Shown: positions 25,111 to 35,924, numbered from the stretch's first letter. The stretch: 64,000 nucleotides of DNA from DATEGZ01 sp035519535 (GCA_035519535.1 DATIWF010000154.1:1-64000), one strand, 5' to 3'. The notes: generated by a model from the letters alone, not told the origin. Numbers and translations are program-made.

Positions 25111-27231
25111 TTACGCCTGCCGAAACGGCTGGAATCCGGCCGCGGCTTTCGCCGAGAGCCGGTTGGACATCGCCGCTTCGGCCAGCAGCGCGATGACGCC
25201 GCCCACGAGCAGGAACCACCACCACGATTGCTTCTTCTCGATGTCCTCGGGCGTCAGGTCCGGATGCTCGAGCGACTGCCCGGTCGGCGTGACGGCCGCG
25301 TGGCCGGTCGCCGACGCCACGAACTCGGCCGGCTGCAGGGGCGTCAGGTCGGACTCGCCCGGGTCCTGATTGACCGCGGCTTCGAACGGCCGGCGCTCGC
25401 CGGTACCCTGCATCCGCACGGAATAGAAGCCCTGCTCGCCGAGCTCGATCGACGGCGCGCCGCCCTCCCCGAGCGTCAGCTGCTTGCCGCCGGGCGTCAT
25501 GACGATGCCGGTGGCGCGGCGCGCGGGCGCGCTGGCGTCCGACGCGCCGCCCTCACGCACGAGCGATGCGAGCGGCGCGCTGACGTCGAGCATCTGCCCG
25601 ACGGTGTACCAGGGCGCGACGTCCTCGTATTGGGCCAGATACGTCATCGTCTCGTGCAGGAGCGGGAGGAACATCGGCCGCTTCGGCAGGTCGTCCCACG
25701 AATCATCGAGCGTCGCGGTGAAGATGATCACGCGGCCGGCGCCGACCTTCCGCTCCGCCATCGCGACCGCGCCGTCGTCGAAGCGGGCGAGCGCGCGATC
25801 GGTCGGCGCGAGCTGCAGCGATCGATACCGGAGGAACCGCGAATTGGAGAAGTTGCCCTGCCGCGGGTCCTTGAAGTTCTCGAAGATGCGATGGCTGTAA
25901 TCGAGGTAGCCGAGCGTGCCGCCCTGCCCGACGGTCCGATCGACGGGCGCGCCGAGCTTGCCGGGCAGGAGGGGTGTGTCGCCGCCGCCCCACGGGTTGT
26001 GATCGCCCGTGACGATCAGGAGCCCGCCGCCCTGCTCGACGTAGTGTTTGAGCGCCTCGTCGAACTGGCTCGAGAGCGCGCTCGCGTCGTTGAGAATCAC
26101 GACGGACCGCCGGTCGAGCGACGCGGCGGTCAGGCGGGAGACCGGCTGGACGTCGGTCTTGAACGGCGGCGTGTTGCCCATCTGCAGCGCCGTCGTAAGG
26201 TAGTCGCTCGTGCCCGCCGCGCCCTCCGCCTGCACGATGAGCACCGACACCGGCCGGCTGGGCGACAGCGTGAAGTAGTACACGTTGTTCGCCGGCAGCT
26301 TGTCCGTGCCGGCGCGGATCGTGCCCTGCATGTTCGCTTCGGACACCGTGAACGGCGGGAACGTGACCGACGCCGAGGTGTTCGGTCCGACGGTCACCGG
26401 CTTCGAACCGATCTCGCGGCCGTCGATCAGGACCTTCACGGCGACGTTCGTGAACGTCTCGCTGCCGCGATTGGTCAGGCCGACGGTCGGCGTCACGCGC
26501 TCCTCGCCGGAGAACGACGACCGCGGCAGCGTCACCGACGAAATCGACAGATCGGACGTCTCGAATTCCGCGACGGAGATCGGCGTCAGCGTCGCGCCCT
26601 CGGGCAGGTGGATCTCCTCCTGTCGCGCCCAGCCGCTCTTCTGGAAATCGCTGATCAGGTAGACCTCTTTGCGCGGCAGCTGGGACTGGCCGAGCAGCGT
26701 CTGCGCCAGCCGCAGGGCCGGGCCGTAGCGCGTCGAGTCGGACGACACCGTCGCCTCGTCGATCGCGCTCGACAGCAGCCCGCGATTCTGGGTGGCTTTC
26801 ACGTTCTGTTCGGTGTTGCGCGCGAACAGGACGAGCGTGCCCTTGTCCTCGCCGCGCAGGGCGTCGACGATCTTCTTCGCCTCGGCCTTGGCCCTCGCGA
26901 AGTGGTCGCCGTAGCCCATGCTGGCCGACCGGTCGAGGAGCACGACGACCTCGCGCGCGCCGCTCGTGAGCGCGGCCGCCTTGACGGGATCGACCTTGAG
27001 GAACGGCCGCGAGAAGGCGGCCACGATGAGGGCCATCGCCGCCGCCCGCAGGAGCAGCAGCAGCCAGTTGTGGATCCGCCGGCGCTCGACGGACTGGTAT
27101 GGGATCCGCCGCAGGAACATCAGCGACGGGAATTCGATGACGTCCTTCCGCTCCCGCTGGATCAGATGGACCAGGATCGGGATCCCGATCGCCGCGAGGC
27201 CCACGAAGAAGAGAGGCGCGAGGAACGACAT
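25111..27231 (-). CDS. BatA-type VWA membrane protein
   Basis: Protein of 706 aa. The BatA N-terminal domain (FLAPLFFVGLAAIGIPILVHL with a second helix at LLLLLRAAAMALIVAAFSRPF) is followed by a von Willebrand A domain with the metal site DRSASMG near residue 100. A long beta-rich region and a GATase-like segment (HYVEQGGGLLIVTGDHNPWG) come next, then a single C-terminal helix. In MoxR clusters such proteins sit in the membrane and bind metal-dependent partners assisted by the AAA+ ATPase. It is 3 bp from the DUF58 gene and in the same operon. Confidence 0.85.
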   Translation of the reverse strand: MSFLAPLFFVGLAAIGIPILVHLIQRERKDVIEFPSLMFLRRIPYQSVERRRIHNWLLLLLRAAAMALIVAAFSRPFLKVDPVKAAALTSGAREVVVLLDRSASMGYGDHFARAKAEAKKIVDALRGEDKGTLVLFARNTEQNVKATQNRGLLSSAIDEATVSSDSTRYGPALRLAQTLLGQSQLPRKEVYLISDFQKSGWARQEEIHLPEGATLTPISVAEFETSDLSISSVTLPRSSFSGEERVTPTVGLTNRGSETFTNVAVKVLIDGREIGSKPVTVGPNTSASVTFPPFTVSEANMQGTIRAGTDKLPANNVYYFTLSPSRPVSVLIVQAEGAAGTSDYLTTALQMGNTPPFKTDVQPVSRLTAASLDRRSVVILNDASALSSQFDEALKHYVEQGGGLLIVTGDHNPWGGGDTPLLPGKLGAPVDRTVGQGGTLGYLDYSHRIFENFKDPRQGNFSNSRFLRYRSLQLAPTDRALARFDDGAVAMAERKVGAGRVIIFTATLDDSWDDLPKRPMFLPLLHETMTYLAQYEDVAPWYTVGQMLDVSAPLASLVREGGASDASAPARRATGIVMTPGGKQLTLGEGGAPSIELGEQGFYSVRMQGTGERRPFEAAVNQDPGESDLTPLQPAEFVASATGHAAVTPTGQSLEHPDLTPEDIEKKQSWWWFLLVGGVIALLAEAAMSNRLSAKAAAGFQPFRQA

Positions 27232-27234
27232 GAC

Positions 27235-28143
27235 TCAGCGCACCCGCATCAGCCGCTCGCGGTTGCCCAGGTAGGTGAACAACGCGTCGTCGAGCGGGCG
27301 CGACGTGTTGAGGAGCATGTAGTCGATCCGCGCCTCGGCGCATTTCGTCGTGAACGCGTCGATGTGGGCCCGCATCATCGCGCGGTACTGATCAGCGAAC
27401 GACTCGGGAACGACCGGCACTTCCTCGCCGCTCTCGAGGTCCGCGAATCGCGACGCGTCCTTGTACGGGAACTCGATCTCGGCCGGATCGAGCACGTGGA
27501 AGACCACGAGGTCGTTGCCGAGGAAGCGATACGGCTTCAGCGCCTCCAGCAGGTCGTCCGGGTTCTCGTACAGGTCGGAGATGAGCGCGACGATGCTGCG
27601 CCGCTTGAAGTGCTCGGCGATCTTGCCGAGCGGCTCCAGGATGCGACCGGGGCGCTCGGCGCGCGCGCGGTCCAGCGTCTGGAGCAGGACGTTGAAGTGC
27701 TTCGCCGACGGCGGCACGTAGCTGACGATGTCCTGGTCGAACGTCACGATGCCCACGCGGTCGCGCTGCCGGTGCGACAGATAGGCGAGGCAGGCGGCGA
27801 GGTACGACGCGTACTCGAGCTTGGACACGCCGCGGCTCGCGAAGCTCATCGACCTCGACACGTCCACGAGCGCGGAGAAGTTCGCGTTCGTGTCCGCCTC
27901 GTACTGCTTCACGAAGTACTTGTCCGTGCGGGCGTACAGCCGCCAGTCCACGCGGCGGATGTCGTCGCCCGGCACGTAGCCGCGGTGCTCGGCGAAGTCG
28001 ATCGACGCGCCGAAGTACGGCGCCCGGTGCAGCCCGTTGATGAACCCGTCCACCACGGTCCGCGCCAGGAGCTCGAGATTGCGGATCCGGGCGAGGACCT
28101 GCGGGTCGACGTAGCGGGCGCCGGGGAGGGCGTGTGTTTCCAT
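27235..28143 (-). CDS. DUF58 domain protein
   Basis: Cytoplasmic VWA-like protein of 302 aa. The DUF58 core is clear: GDDIRRVDWRLYARTDKYFVKQYEADT near residue 62, then DVSRSMSF, a degenerate MIDAS, near residue 98. It is commonly paired with MoxR ATPases. A TTG start three codons upstream is possible, but the ATG at 28143 is preferred. The preceding MoxR gene ends 29 bp upstream. Confidence 0.88.
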   Translation of the reverse strand: METHALPGARYVDPQVLARIRNLELLARTVVDGFINGLHRAPYFGASIDFAEHRGYVPGDDIRRVDWRLYARTDKYFVKQYEADTNANFSALVDVSRSMSFASRGVSKLEYASYLAACLAYLSHRQRDRVGIVTFDQDIVSYVPPSAKHFNVLLQTLDRARAERPGRILEPLGKIAEHFKRRSIVALISDLYENPDDLLEALKPYRFLGNDLVVFHVLDPAEIEFPYKDASRFADLESGEEVPVVPESFADQYRAMMRAHIDAFTTKCAEARIDYMLLNTSRPLDDALFTYLGNRERLMRVR

Positions 28144-28172
28144 CGGGGCCAATCGCTCAATTCACCGATCAC

Positions 28173-29207
<1,035 letters not shown>

Positions 29208-29238
29208 AACGTCCCCCTTCAGCGCCGAGCGCGATCGA

Positions 29239-29988
29239 TCAGTGAATGATCCCGTAGATGAACTCGTTGATGCCGACCTTGTACGCCCAGTTGTTCTCCT
29301 CGATCGGCTTGAAGTTCGTGTCCGACCACTCCCAGAACTCCGAGATGTCCGTGCTGTAGTTGCACAGGATCAGCATCCGCTTCTTCGGGTTGTTGTCCTC
29401 GAACATCGCGAGGAAGTGCGGCGGCGGCGGATCGTAGTACTGCGGCACGGTTTCCGGGTGGTCGACCTCGAAGAACGTGTGAAAGACCTGGTTCGTGCCG
29501 TCGAGCTCGACCCAGCGGCCCTCGGGGAACACGCGACTGACCTGCAGGTCGATGTTCCCCCACTGGTTGTAGCGGTCGTCGTCGAGAATCATGAACCCGC
29601 CCTTGAGCAGGTAGTTGCGCAGGTTCTTGACCTCCTCGTCGTTCATCGACCACGTGCCCGGCTCCGCCATGTAGATGAGCGGGTTCCTGAAGATCTCCGG
29701 GTCGCTGAGGCTCATGATGCTGCTCGCCTCGGTGTGCGTCGGAACCGCCGTGAGCTCGCTCAGGATGCGCGTGAAGTGCTGTTCGCCCCGGGGGTAGTCG
29801 TGCGCCCACGGAGCCAGGCGCCCGCCGTACCACGGGTAGCTGATCCGCACGAACACGAACTTGCCGTCGTACGGCACGTTGCCGCTGTAGGACTGGCTCG
29901 TGCGGAACCCGCCGCGCTGCGCCAGGGCCGACGCCGTGGCGAGGACCGCGAGGACGATCACCAGGCTGGAGCGTGACGGTGTGCGCAT
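29239..29988 (-). CDS. DUF4159 domain protein, exported
   Basis: Protein of 249 aa with a signal peptide (LVIVLAVLATASALAQ). The DUF4159 region shows FVFVRISYPWYGGRLAPWAHDYP, then FMILDDDRYNQWG, and the fold resembles class I glutamine-amidotransferase-like domains without a catalytic triad. The ATG at 29988 was chosen because it puts the signal peptide at the N-terminus and lies 2 bp after the upstream gene; the longer frame overlaps that gene. Its function is unknown beyond its membership of MoxR/VWA clusters. Confidence 0.85.
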   Translation of the reverse strand: MRTPSRSSLVIVLAVLATASALAQRGGFRTSQSYSGNVPYDGKFVFVRISYPWYGGRLAPWAHDYPRGEQHFTRILSELTAVPTHTEASSIMSLSDPEIFRNPLIYMAEPGTWSMNDEEVKNLRNYLLKGGFMILDDDRYNQWGNIDLQVSRVFPEGRWVELDGTNQVFHTFFEVDHPETVPQYYDPPPPHFLAMFEDNNPKKRMLILCNYSTDISEFWEWSDTNFKPIEENNWAYKVGINEFIYGIIH

Positions 29989-29990
29989 GG

Positions 29991-32297
29991 TCAGGCCAGG
30001 CCTTTCGCTCTTCGATACATCCATTCCGCGCCCATCGTCGCGAGCAGCAGCAGGAGCACGATGGGCATGTCCCAGAGCTCTCTGTCTTCTACGACGGTGA
30101 TGCCCTTCCCGCTATAGGTAATCGCGTCCACGACCGACGACACGTCGTCGGCCTTGAAGAAGCGGCCCTCGGTCTCGTCGGCGAGGCGTTTGAGGAGCGG
30201 CGCGCGCATGGCGGCGTCGAAGTACTCGGCGTCGCTCGGCGCCACACGGACGGTCGCGTTGCCGCGCGTGACGTCCTTGCCGTCCCGGTCGCTCCCCCCG
30301 ACGACGACCTTGACGATGCCGTCCTCGCCCGGCGTGTACGTCGCGGTGTACTCGCCCTCGCGCTTGACGGTCCACGCCATCGGGACGTCCTCGGTCTTGC
30401 CCGAGGCGGACGTCACATGCGCGGTGATGCGCCCGTCGTCGATGCCCTTGTATTCGGGATCGACGACCTCGGCGGTGATCGTGATCGGCTCGCCCTTCTG
30501 CAGGTGGTCGGGCGACGTGGTCACCATCACGCGATCGGGCACGCCCTCGACGAGCCAGCGCACCATCCGCTGCCAGAAGTTGTGGTGCGTCGGATCGTCC
30601 ACGGCCATCTTGGCGTGCATGCGCCACATCCACGTGTCCTGCACGGGCAGCGCGAGCGCCTTGCCGCGCCCGTAGCGCTGGTACGCGAGCACGATCTGCT
30701 CGCGGTTGTGGCTGTCGATGCCGGTGAGCAGGACCGTGGCGCCGGCCTTGGCTTCGCGGACCGGGTTGAGCGACGTGAGCGGCGGCAGGTCGCGCCATTT
30801 GGCCGGCGCGTCGGCTTCCTTGTCCGTGATCTGCGTCGCCGGATGATTGGCGCCGGCGCGCGTCGGCCGCACGACGAGCTCCTCGAAGTACTCGGGATTG
30901 GTCTTCGCGCGCGTGGGCTCGAGGACGACCGGGAGCACCTCGGCGAGCGGCGTGCCGCTCCAGCCGCCTTCGGCAAAGGACGCGTCGCCGCCGAGGGCCA
31001 GCAGCCCGCCGCCCCGAACGTCGACGAAATCCGAGAGCATGCGCTGCTGCTCGGCGCTGAACGCGCTCGCCTCGACGCTGCCGAGGATGATCGCGCGATA
31101 CGCGAACAGCTCTTCGCGCGTCGTCGGAAACCCGTTCTGGAGCTCCTCCGGGCCGTCGACGCCGAGGCGCAGGTACTTGTCCGGCGAATTCACGCCGGCC
31201 TCGGCGGTGCGCTGGAGCAGCACGACCTGCAGGTTGTCGTCCGCGTCGGTGGCCAGGCGGATGAACTTCGGCTCGGGGCGCGGCTCGCCCTCGAGGTACA
31301 GAATCTTCTCGCGGCGGTCGTAGACGTCGATCAGGGCGTCGCGCTGGTTGTTCTGCGGCACCTCCTCGTTCGTCTGGACCGGGATCTTGAAGCGGAAGAG
31401 CCGCGGCCCGACCTCGGACACCTTGAAGTGCACGTGGAAGGTCTCGCTCTCGCCGTCGGCGGGCAGCGTGATGTCCTGCGAGCTGACCGTGCGGCCGGCG
31501 TCCTCGACGAGGAGCGGCACCTTGGTGCCGGCGTATCCCACCTGCGTGACCACGACATCGACGACGAGCGAGGTGCCCTTGAGGACGCGGCGCGGCGTGT
31601 CGGCGCGCGTCACCTGCACGTCGCGCGTCAGCCGCTCGCGGCCGACGCCGACGGCGAACACCGGCATCGCCTGCGACTTGAGGCCGGCGATCGACTCGTC
31701 GAGCGTCGCCTCGGAGTTGTCGTCGCCGTCGGTCATCATGACGAGGCCGGCGACGGGCAGGCCGCTCAACTCGTCGCGGGCGCGGTCGAGCGCTTCACCG
31801 AGCCGCGTGCCCGTGCCCTGAAACGTCAGGTCGGTCGCGGCCTGGAGCCGCTCGGCGGACGTCGAGAACCGGTAGAGGCGGACGTTGAAGCGCTTGCCGA
31901 GCGCGGTGAGGAGCGGCCCGTCGGTCCGGCCGAGTTGATCCTTCGCGAAATCCGCGCGCGGCTTGCCGTTCTGATCGGCGACCTGCATGCTGCGCGAGTC
32001 GTCGATCAGCACGCCCACGAAATTCTGCTGCGGGACGGCCACCTTGAGGAGCAGCGTGGGGCGCAGCAGCGCGAAGAGCGCCACCAGAAGCAGCGCGACC
32101 CGGAGGACCAGCAGCAGCGCGAGGTCGCGGCCGCGCACGTCGCGCAGCGATCGGTACGTCCACAGCACGTACACCGACACGACGGCCGCCACGGCGACGA
32201 CCATCCACATCGACCGTGTGGCTCCAAGAACGAACGTGCCCTGTTCGAACACGAGCCGTTCGTACTTGAACAAGAAGTGAAAGAGCGACTCGAACAC
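29991..32297 (-). CDS. VWA domain membrane protein with GATase-like region
   Basis: Protein of 768 aa and first gene of the cluster. Membrane helices lie at residues 30-47 (MWMVVAVAAVVSVYVLW) and 58-85, and near the C-terminus (MPIVLLLLLATMGAEWMY). A VWA-like domain with DDSRSMQ, a partial MIDAS, is near residue 99. A beta-sandwich follows, then a GATase-like segment (FVDVRGGGLLALGGDASFAEGGW) near residue 420. It resembles large BatA/DUF7408-type proteins. The start is 63 bp from the convergent-side alaX-type gene. Confidence 0.82.
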   Translation of the reverse strand: MFESLFHFLFKYERLVFEQGTFVLGATRSMWMVVAVAAVVSVYVLWTYRSLRDVRGRDLALLLVLRVALLLVALFALLRPTLLLKVAVPQQNFVGVLIDDSRSMQVADQNGKPRADFAKDQLGRTDGPLLTALGKRFNVRLYRFSTSAERLQAATDLTFQGTGTRLGEALDRARDELSGLPVAGLVMMTDGDDNSEATLDESIAGLKSQAMPVFAVGVGRERLTRDVQVTRADTPRRVLKGTSLVVDVVVTQVGYAGTKVPLLVEDAGRTVSSQDITLPADGESETFHVHFKVSEVGPRLFRFKIPVQTNEEVPQNNQRDALIDVYDRREKILYLEGEPRPEPKFIRLATDADDNLQVVLLQRTAEAGVNSPDKYLRLGVDGPEELQNGFPTTREELFAYRAIILGSVEASAFSAEQQRMLSDFVDVRGGGLLALGGDASFAEGGWSGTPLAEVLPVVLEPTRAKTNPEYFEELVVRPTRAGANHPATQITDKEADAPAKWRDLPPLTSLNPVREAKAGATVLLTGIDSHNREQIVLAYQRYGRGKALALPVQDTWMWRMHAKMAVDDPTHHNFWQRMVRWLVEGVPDRVMVTTSPDHLQKGEPITITAEVVDPEYKGIDDGRITAHVTSASGKTEDVPMAWTVKREGEYTATYTPGEDGIVKVVVGGSDRDGKDVTRGNATVRVAPSDAEYFDAAMRAPLLKRLADETEGRFFKADDVSSVVDAITYSGKGITVVEDRELWDMPIVLLLLLATMGAEWMYRRAKGLA

Positions 32298-32360
32298 GGA
32301 AGCGCGATTGTAGCCTATTGGCCCGACTCACCATCCGCAAGCGCAATTACAAGGATGACA

Positions 32361-33542
32361 CTACCCCAGGGTGTGCCGGGCGAAGGCCAGCACTTCGTCC
32401 GCCGTGGCATCGAGCCCGCCCTGCGCGAGGTCGGGCCGGCCTCCGCCGCGACCGCCCAGCTCCCCAGCGGCGCGGCGCATCCACGCACTGGCATCGGTGG
32501 CGACGTCGGCAGACCGCGCAATCACGACCGGAACCGGGCGACCCTCCCCTGCGAGCACTGCCACCAGGCCCGGCTCACTCACGATCGCGACCGCCAGCGT
32601 CTTGAGCGCGGCCGCGTCCCAGCCGGCGACCGTACTTAAGACGCCGCGCACCGGTCCGATGGTTTCCGCCGCGGCGCGAAGCGACGCTGCGCGGTGCGCC
32701 GCGACCTCTTCCTGCAGCTGCCTCAGCGCGCGGCCCTGGTCGCGCGACTCGGCGCGCAGCCGCTCGAGCGCCGGCGCGAGCTCGGCCGCCGACACCGAGA
32801 GCGCGCGCGTCGCGCCCGTGACGACATCCCTCAGCGCGCGATGCGACGCGAGCGCGCGCCCGCCGCACGCAAACGTCAGCCGCGTCGCGCCCTTGAAGCG
32901 CTCCCACGCCGTGACCGCGATGAGACCGATCATCCCCGTGCGCGGCACGTGCGTCCCGCCGCACGCCGAAAGATCGAACTCCGGTATCTCAATGAGACGC
33001 AGCGACCCCGTGCGGGTTGGCTCCTTCCGGAGCGGCAGCCGGCTCGCTTCCTCTTCGGTGGCGAACCGGATACCGACCGGCCGATCCTCCCAGACGACCT
33101 GATTCGCCCGCTGCTCCGCCTGCCTGATCTCCTCCGGCGACACCTCGCGCGCCAGGTCGATCGTCGACGCCTCCGCCCCCAGATGGAAGCTCATCGTCCG
33201 TACCCGGTGCTCGCGATCGAACGCCGCCGAGAGCACGTGCTGACCGGTGTGCTGCTGCATATGGTCGAACCTGCGCGGCCACTCGATGTCGCCGCGCACC
33301 GAGGCGCCCGGCGCGAGCCCGGCGTCCGTCACGTGCGCAATCGTCCCGTCCTCACGGTCGATGACGTCGAGGACGCGCGCGCTGCCGAGCCGGCCGGTGT
33401 CGAACGGCTGACCGCCCGACGTCGGGTAGAACGCCGTCTGGTCGAGGACGACCTCGGCGCGGCCGTCGGCGGTCGCGCTCGAAACGACGATGGCGTCGAA
33501 GGAGGTCAGGAGGGGGTCGGTGTAGTAGAGGCGCTTGGTCAT
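32361..33542 (-). CDS. Alanyl-tRNA editing protein, AlaX-L type
   Basis: Protein of 393 aa that hydrolyses mischarged Ser- or Gly-tRNA(Ala). Zinc ligands are visible as HTGQH near residue 97 and in CGGTH near residue 197. A C-terminal DHHA1-like domain (residues 280-390, GGRGGGRPDLAQGG) matches the C-terminus of alanyl-tRNA synthetase. No catalytic aminoacylation domain is present. It is separate from the MoxR cluster on the same strand. Confidence 0.9.
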   Translation of the reverse strand: MTKRLYYTDPLLTSFDAIVVSSATADGRAEVVLDQTAFYPTSGGQPFDTGRLGSARVLDVIDREDGTIAHVTDAGLAPGASVRGDIEWPRRFDHMQQHTGQHVLSAAFDREHRVRTMSFHLGAEASTIDLAREVSPEEIRQAEQRANQVVWEDRPVGIRFATEEEASRLPLRKEPTRTGSLRLIEIPEFDLSACGGTHVPRTGMIGLIAVTAWERFKGATRLTFACGGRALASHRALRDVVTGATRALSVSAAELAPALERLRAESRDQGRALRQLQEEVAAHRAASLRAAAETIGPVRGVLSTVAGWDAAALKTLAVAIVSEPGLVAVLAGEGRPVPVVIARSADVATDASAWMRRAAGELGGRGGGRPDLAQGGLDATADEVLAFARHTLG

Positions 33543-33561
33543 GGATTGTGGCAGGCCAGGT

Positions 33562-33748
33562 GCTGAGTGCTGGGTGCTACATGCTGGGTGCTAGGTGCGT
33601 GTGCTCAGTGCTCGTGCGGCAGCAGGCGTTGCTTCGACGAGCGCCGAGGCTCCTTCGAGAGGACGACCCGCTTCGTGGGACGTCGTCGGCCGCACCGGCA
33701 CCCAGCACCGCACCGAGCACCGAGCACCCAGCATGTAGCCCCCCGCCC
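33562..33748. repeat. GTGCTNN heptamer arrays in inverted orientation
   Basis: Left: seven or more units of GTGCTNN from 33562. Right: complementary units (AGCACNN) from about 33697. An exact 17-bp inverted match joins 33576-33592 to 33723-33739, extending to 23 bp with one mismatch. The array lies between the histidine kinase stop and the alaX-type start, and about 100 bp of unrelated sequence separates the arms. Confidence 0.85.
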
Positions 33749-33756
33749 CCGCAGTC

Positions 33757-35157
33757 TCACGCCGTCTTGTGGGTCTCGGCGGCGATGGGCAGCTCGAAGT
33801 AGAAGATGGCCCCGCCGCGGTCCGCGCGCCGGTAGCCGATCGTCCCGCCGTACGAGCGGACGATGCCGTAGCTCACCGACAGACCGAGCCCGGTGCCCTC
33901 GCCGACTGGCTTGGTGGTGAAGAACGGCTGGAAGAGCTTCGACTCGTCCTCGCCCCGCACGCCCGGGCCGCTGTCCTCGACTTCGAGCGCGACGCCGGTG
34001 TTGGTGTCGTGCGTCCGAATGGCGATGCGCCGGGTCGCCGACGTCCCCGAGGCGATCGCCTGCTCGGCGTTGATGACGAAGTTCAAGAGCACCTGCTGCA
34101 GCTCGTTCATGACGGCGAGCGTCGGCTGGCTCGACTGTTCGTCGACGTCGAGGACGATGCCCTGCTCCTGGAAGCGGCGCTGGCGCAGCTCGACGACGGA
34201 GGCGACGACGTCGCGCAGGTAGATCGCGGAGGGCTGCGATCCCTGCTGCCGGCTGAACCGGGACAGGTTGCGGATGATCGCGCTGGCTCGGCCGCTCTCC
34301 TTCTTGATGAGCGCGAGGTCCGCCCGAACGTCCGGCCCGAGCTCGGGCTGGCGCTGGAGGAGCTCGGCGAACCCGGAAATCGCCTGCAGCGGGTTGTTCA
34401 GCTCGTGCGCGATGCCGGAGAGCAGGACGCCGATCGCGGCCAGCCGCTCCTGCCGAATGAGCTGCTGCTGCAGAGACTCGAGCTCGCGCCGGATGCGGCG
34501 CTCCTCCTCCACCTGCCGGGCAATGGACTCGCGCGCCTCGCGCAGGTTCTCGACCATGCCGGCGAACGCGTCGCGGAGGTGCTCGAGCTCGCGCGACGGC
34601 ATCGGCTCGTACGGAAGCGTGCTCAGGTCGCCCGCGCCGACGCGGTCCGCGCTGCGCTCGAGGTGGATCAGCGCGCCAAGATACCGCCGCAGGAAGAACG
34701 CCTCGAGCGCCAGCATGACGAGCGTCGCGCCCGCCGTGATCGCGATCGTCCGGCGATAGATGGGTTCCGTCCGCCCCCAGGCCACCGACGTGGGAATCCA
34801 GACGTTGACCGTCCACTTCAAACGCGGGACCGGAGCCGACCCCCGCGCCTTCTCTTCGACCTCGCGGCTCGACGTCGCGTATCGCGCCACCACGCGGTCG
34901 CGGTCATCGGTTACGGTGACCTCGGCGCCCTCCGCGAACAGCAGGCGCTGCAGATATTCGGTGATCGAGGCTGAATCCTCAGCGCCGCTCTGCTCGACGT
35001 GGGCGGCAATCGCCGAGGCCAGGCGGTGGGCCTCCTGGTCGAGCTGGGCGACCTGGTCGCTGTAGGTCCCGCCCGCCGCCCAGGTCATGACGCCGCTGAG
35101 CGGCACCAGCAGCAACAGCGTGGCGACGGCTAGCTGTTCCCGAAGCGGGCGAGCCAT
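33757..35157 (-). CDS. Sensor histidine kinase
   Basis: Membrane kinase of 466 aa. Helices lie at residues 8-29 and about 137-157 around a small periplasmic sensor region, followed by a HAMP-like linker and a coiled coil (residues 215-240). The phospho-accepting H-box is SGIAHELNNPLQAI near residue 251, and the ATPase boxes are N (NFVINAEQAI), G1 (DSGPGV) and G2 (GTGLGLS). No response regulator is nearby, so it is an orphan here. The signal is unknown. Confidence 0.88.
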   Translation of the reverse strand: MARPLREQLAVATLLLLVPLSGVMTWAAGGTYSDQVAQLDQEAHRLASAIAAHVEQSGAEDSASITEYLQRLLFAEGAEVTVTDDRDRVVARYATSSREVEEKARGSAPVPRLKWTVNVWIPTSVAWGRTEPIYRRTIAITAGATLVMLALEAFFLRRYLGALIHLERSADRVGAGDLSTLPYEPMPSRELEHLRDAFAGMVENLREARESIARQVEEERRIRRELESLQQQLIRQERLAAIGVLLSGIAHELNNPLQAISGFAELLQRQPELGPDVRADLALIKKESGRASAIIRNLSRFSRQQGSQPSAIYLRDVVASVVELRQRRFQEQGIVLDVDEQSSQPTLAVMNELQQVLLNFVINAEQAIASGTSATRRIAIRTHDTNTGVALEVEDSGPGVRGEDESKLFQPFFTTKPVGEGTGLGLSVSYGIVRSYGGTIGYRRADRGGAIFYFELPIAAETHKTA

Positions 35158-35180
35158 GGGGGAGCGGTTATTCTCATCGT

Positions 35181-35924
35181 TCAGGGCGCGCGAGACAACA
35201 GGGGGTCGGCGACCCCCGCCTCCTCGAACCCGCGGGCGCGCAGCCGGCAGCTATCGCACCGGCCGCACGGCCGGCCCTCCGGCCCGGGGTCGTAGCAGCT
35301 GTGCGTCAGGCCGTAGTCGAGACCCAACTCAACGCCCAGCCGGATGATGCCCGCCTTCGTCAGCTGCTGCAAGGGCGCCCAGATGCGCAGCGGCCGTCCC
35401 TCGATCCCCGCCTTGGTCGCCAGGCTCGCCAGGTACTCGAACGCGGCGATGAACTCCGGCCGGCAGTCCGGATAGCCGGAGTAGTCCAGCGCGTTCACGC
35501 CGATGACGATGCGCTCGGCGGCCAACACCTCGGCCCAGGCCAGGGCGAGGGCCAGGAAAACGGTGTTACGGGCGGGGACGTAGGTCGAAGGGACGCCTGC
35601 ATTGAGGGATTGAGGGGCCGCATCATCGCGAGAGTGGATTGGGGGATCGCCGGATTCTGCGATTCGTGGACCGAGGTCGCGGTCCTTGGGAATGGCCCCC
35701 TCCCCGACGAGTGACGAGCCTCCGAAAGCGCGAAGATCGACGTCGAGCTCGACGTGGCGCTCGAAGGCGAGGGCGCGCGCGACGTTACGGGCGGCCTCGA
35801 GCTCGCGCGCGTGGACCTGACCATATTGGATCGTCAGCCCGTAGAGCGCCCACCCCTCCCGCCGCGCCAGCGCCGCGGCCGTCGTCGAATCGAGCCCTCC
35901 GGAGAGCAGCACCACCGCGCGCAT
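35181..35924 (-). CDS. queC: 7-cyano-7-deazaguanine (preQ0) synthase
   Basis: Converts 7-carboxy-7-deazaguanine to preQ0 with ATP and ammonia. The 247-aa protein has the PP-loop SGGLDS near residue 9 and zinc Cys residues in the C-terminal CYDPGPEGRPCGRCDSC. An insertion of about 25 residues relative to typical QueC lies near residue 85 (DLGPRIAESGDPP, then DDAAPQSLNAG) and corresponds to an octamer-like repeat in the DNA (35598-35665). The ATG at 35924 overlaps the queE stop by 1 bp. The longer frame is rejected because it runs into queE. Confidence 0.9.
   Translation of the reverse strand: MRAVVLLSGGLDSTTAAALARREGWALYGLTIQYGQVHARELEAARNVARALAFERHVELDVDLRAFGGSSLVGEGAIPKDRDLGPRIAESGDPPIHSRDDAAPQSLNAGVPSTYVPARNTVFLALALAWAEVLAAERIVIGVNALDYSGYPDCRPEFIAAFEYLASLATKAGIEGRPLRIWAPLQQLTKAGIIRLGVELGLDYGLTHSCYDPGPEGRPCGRCDSCRLRARGFEEAGVADPLLSRAP
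35598..35665. repeat. Octamer-like array inside queC
   Basis: Degenerate 8-bp units, GGATTNNN and relatives (GGATTGAG, GGATTGGG, GGATTCTG, CGATTCGT), sit within the coding frame. They encode the extra loop of the protein. Confidence 0.6.

Noticed and set aside
29973..32639. 888-aa plus-strand frame
   Set aside because: Antisense to DUF4159 and VWA genes, whose domain motifs are clear.
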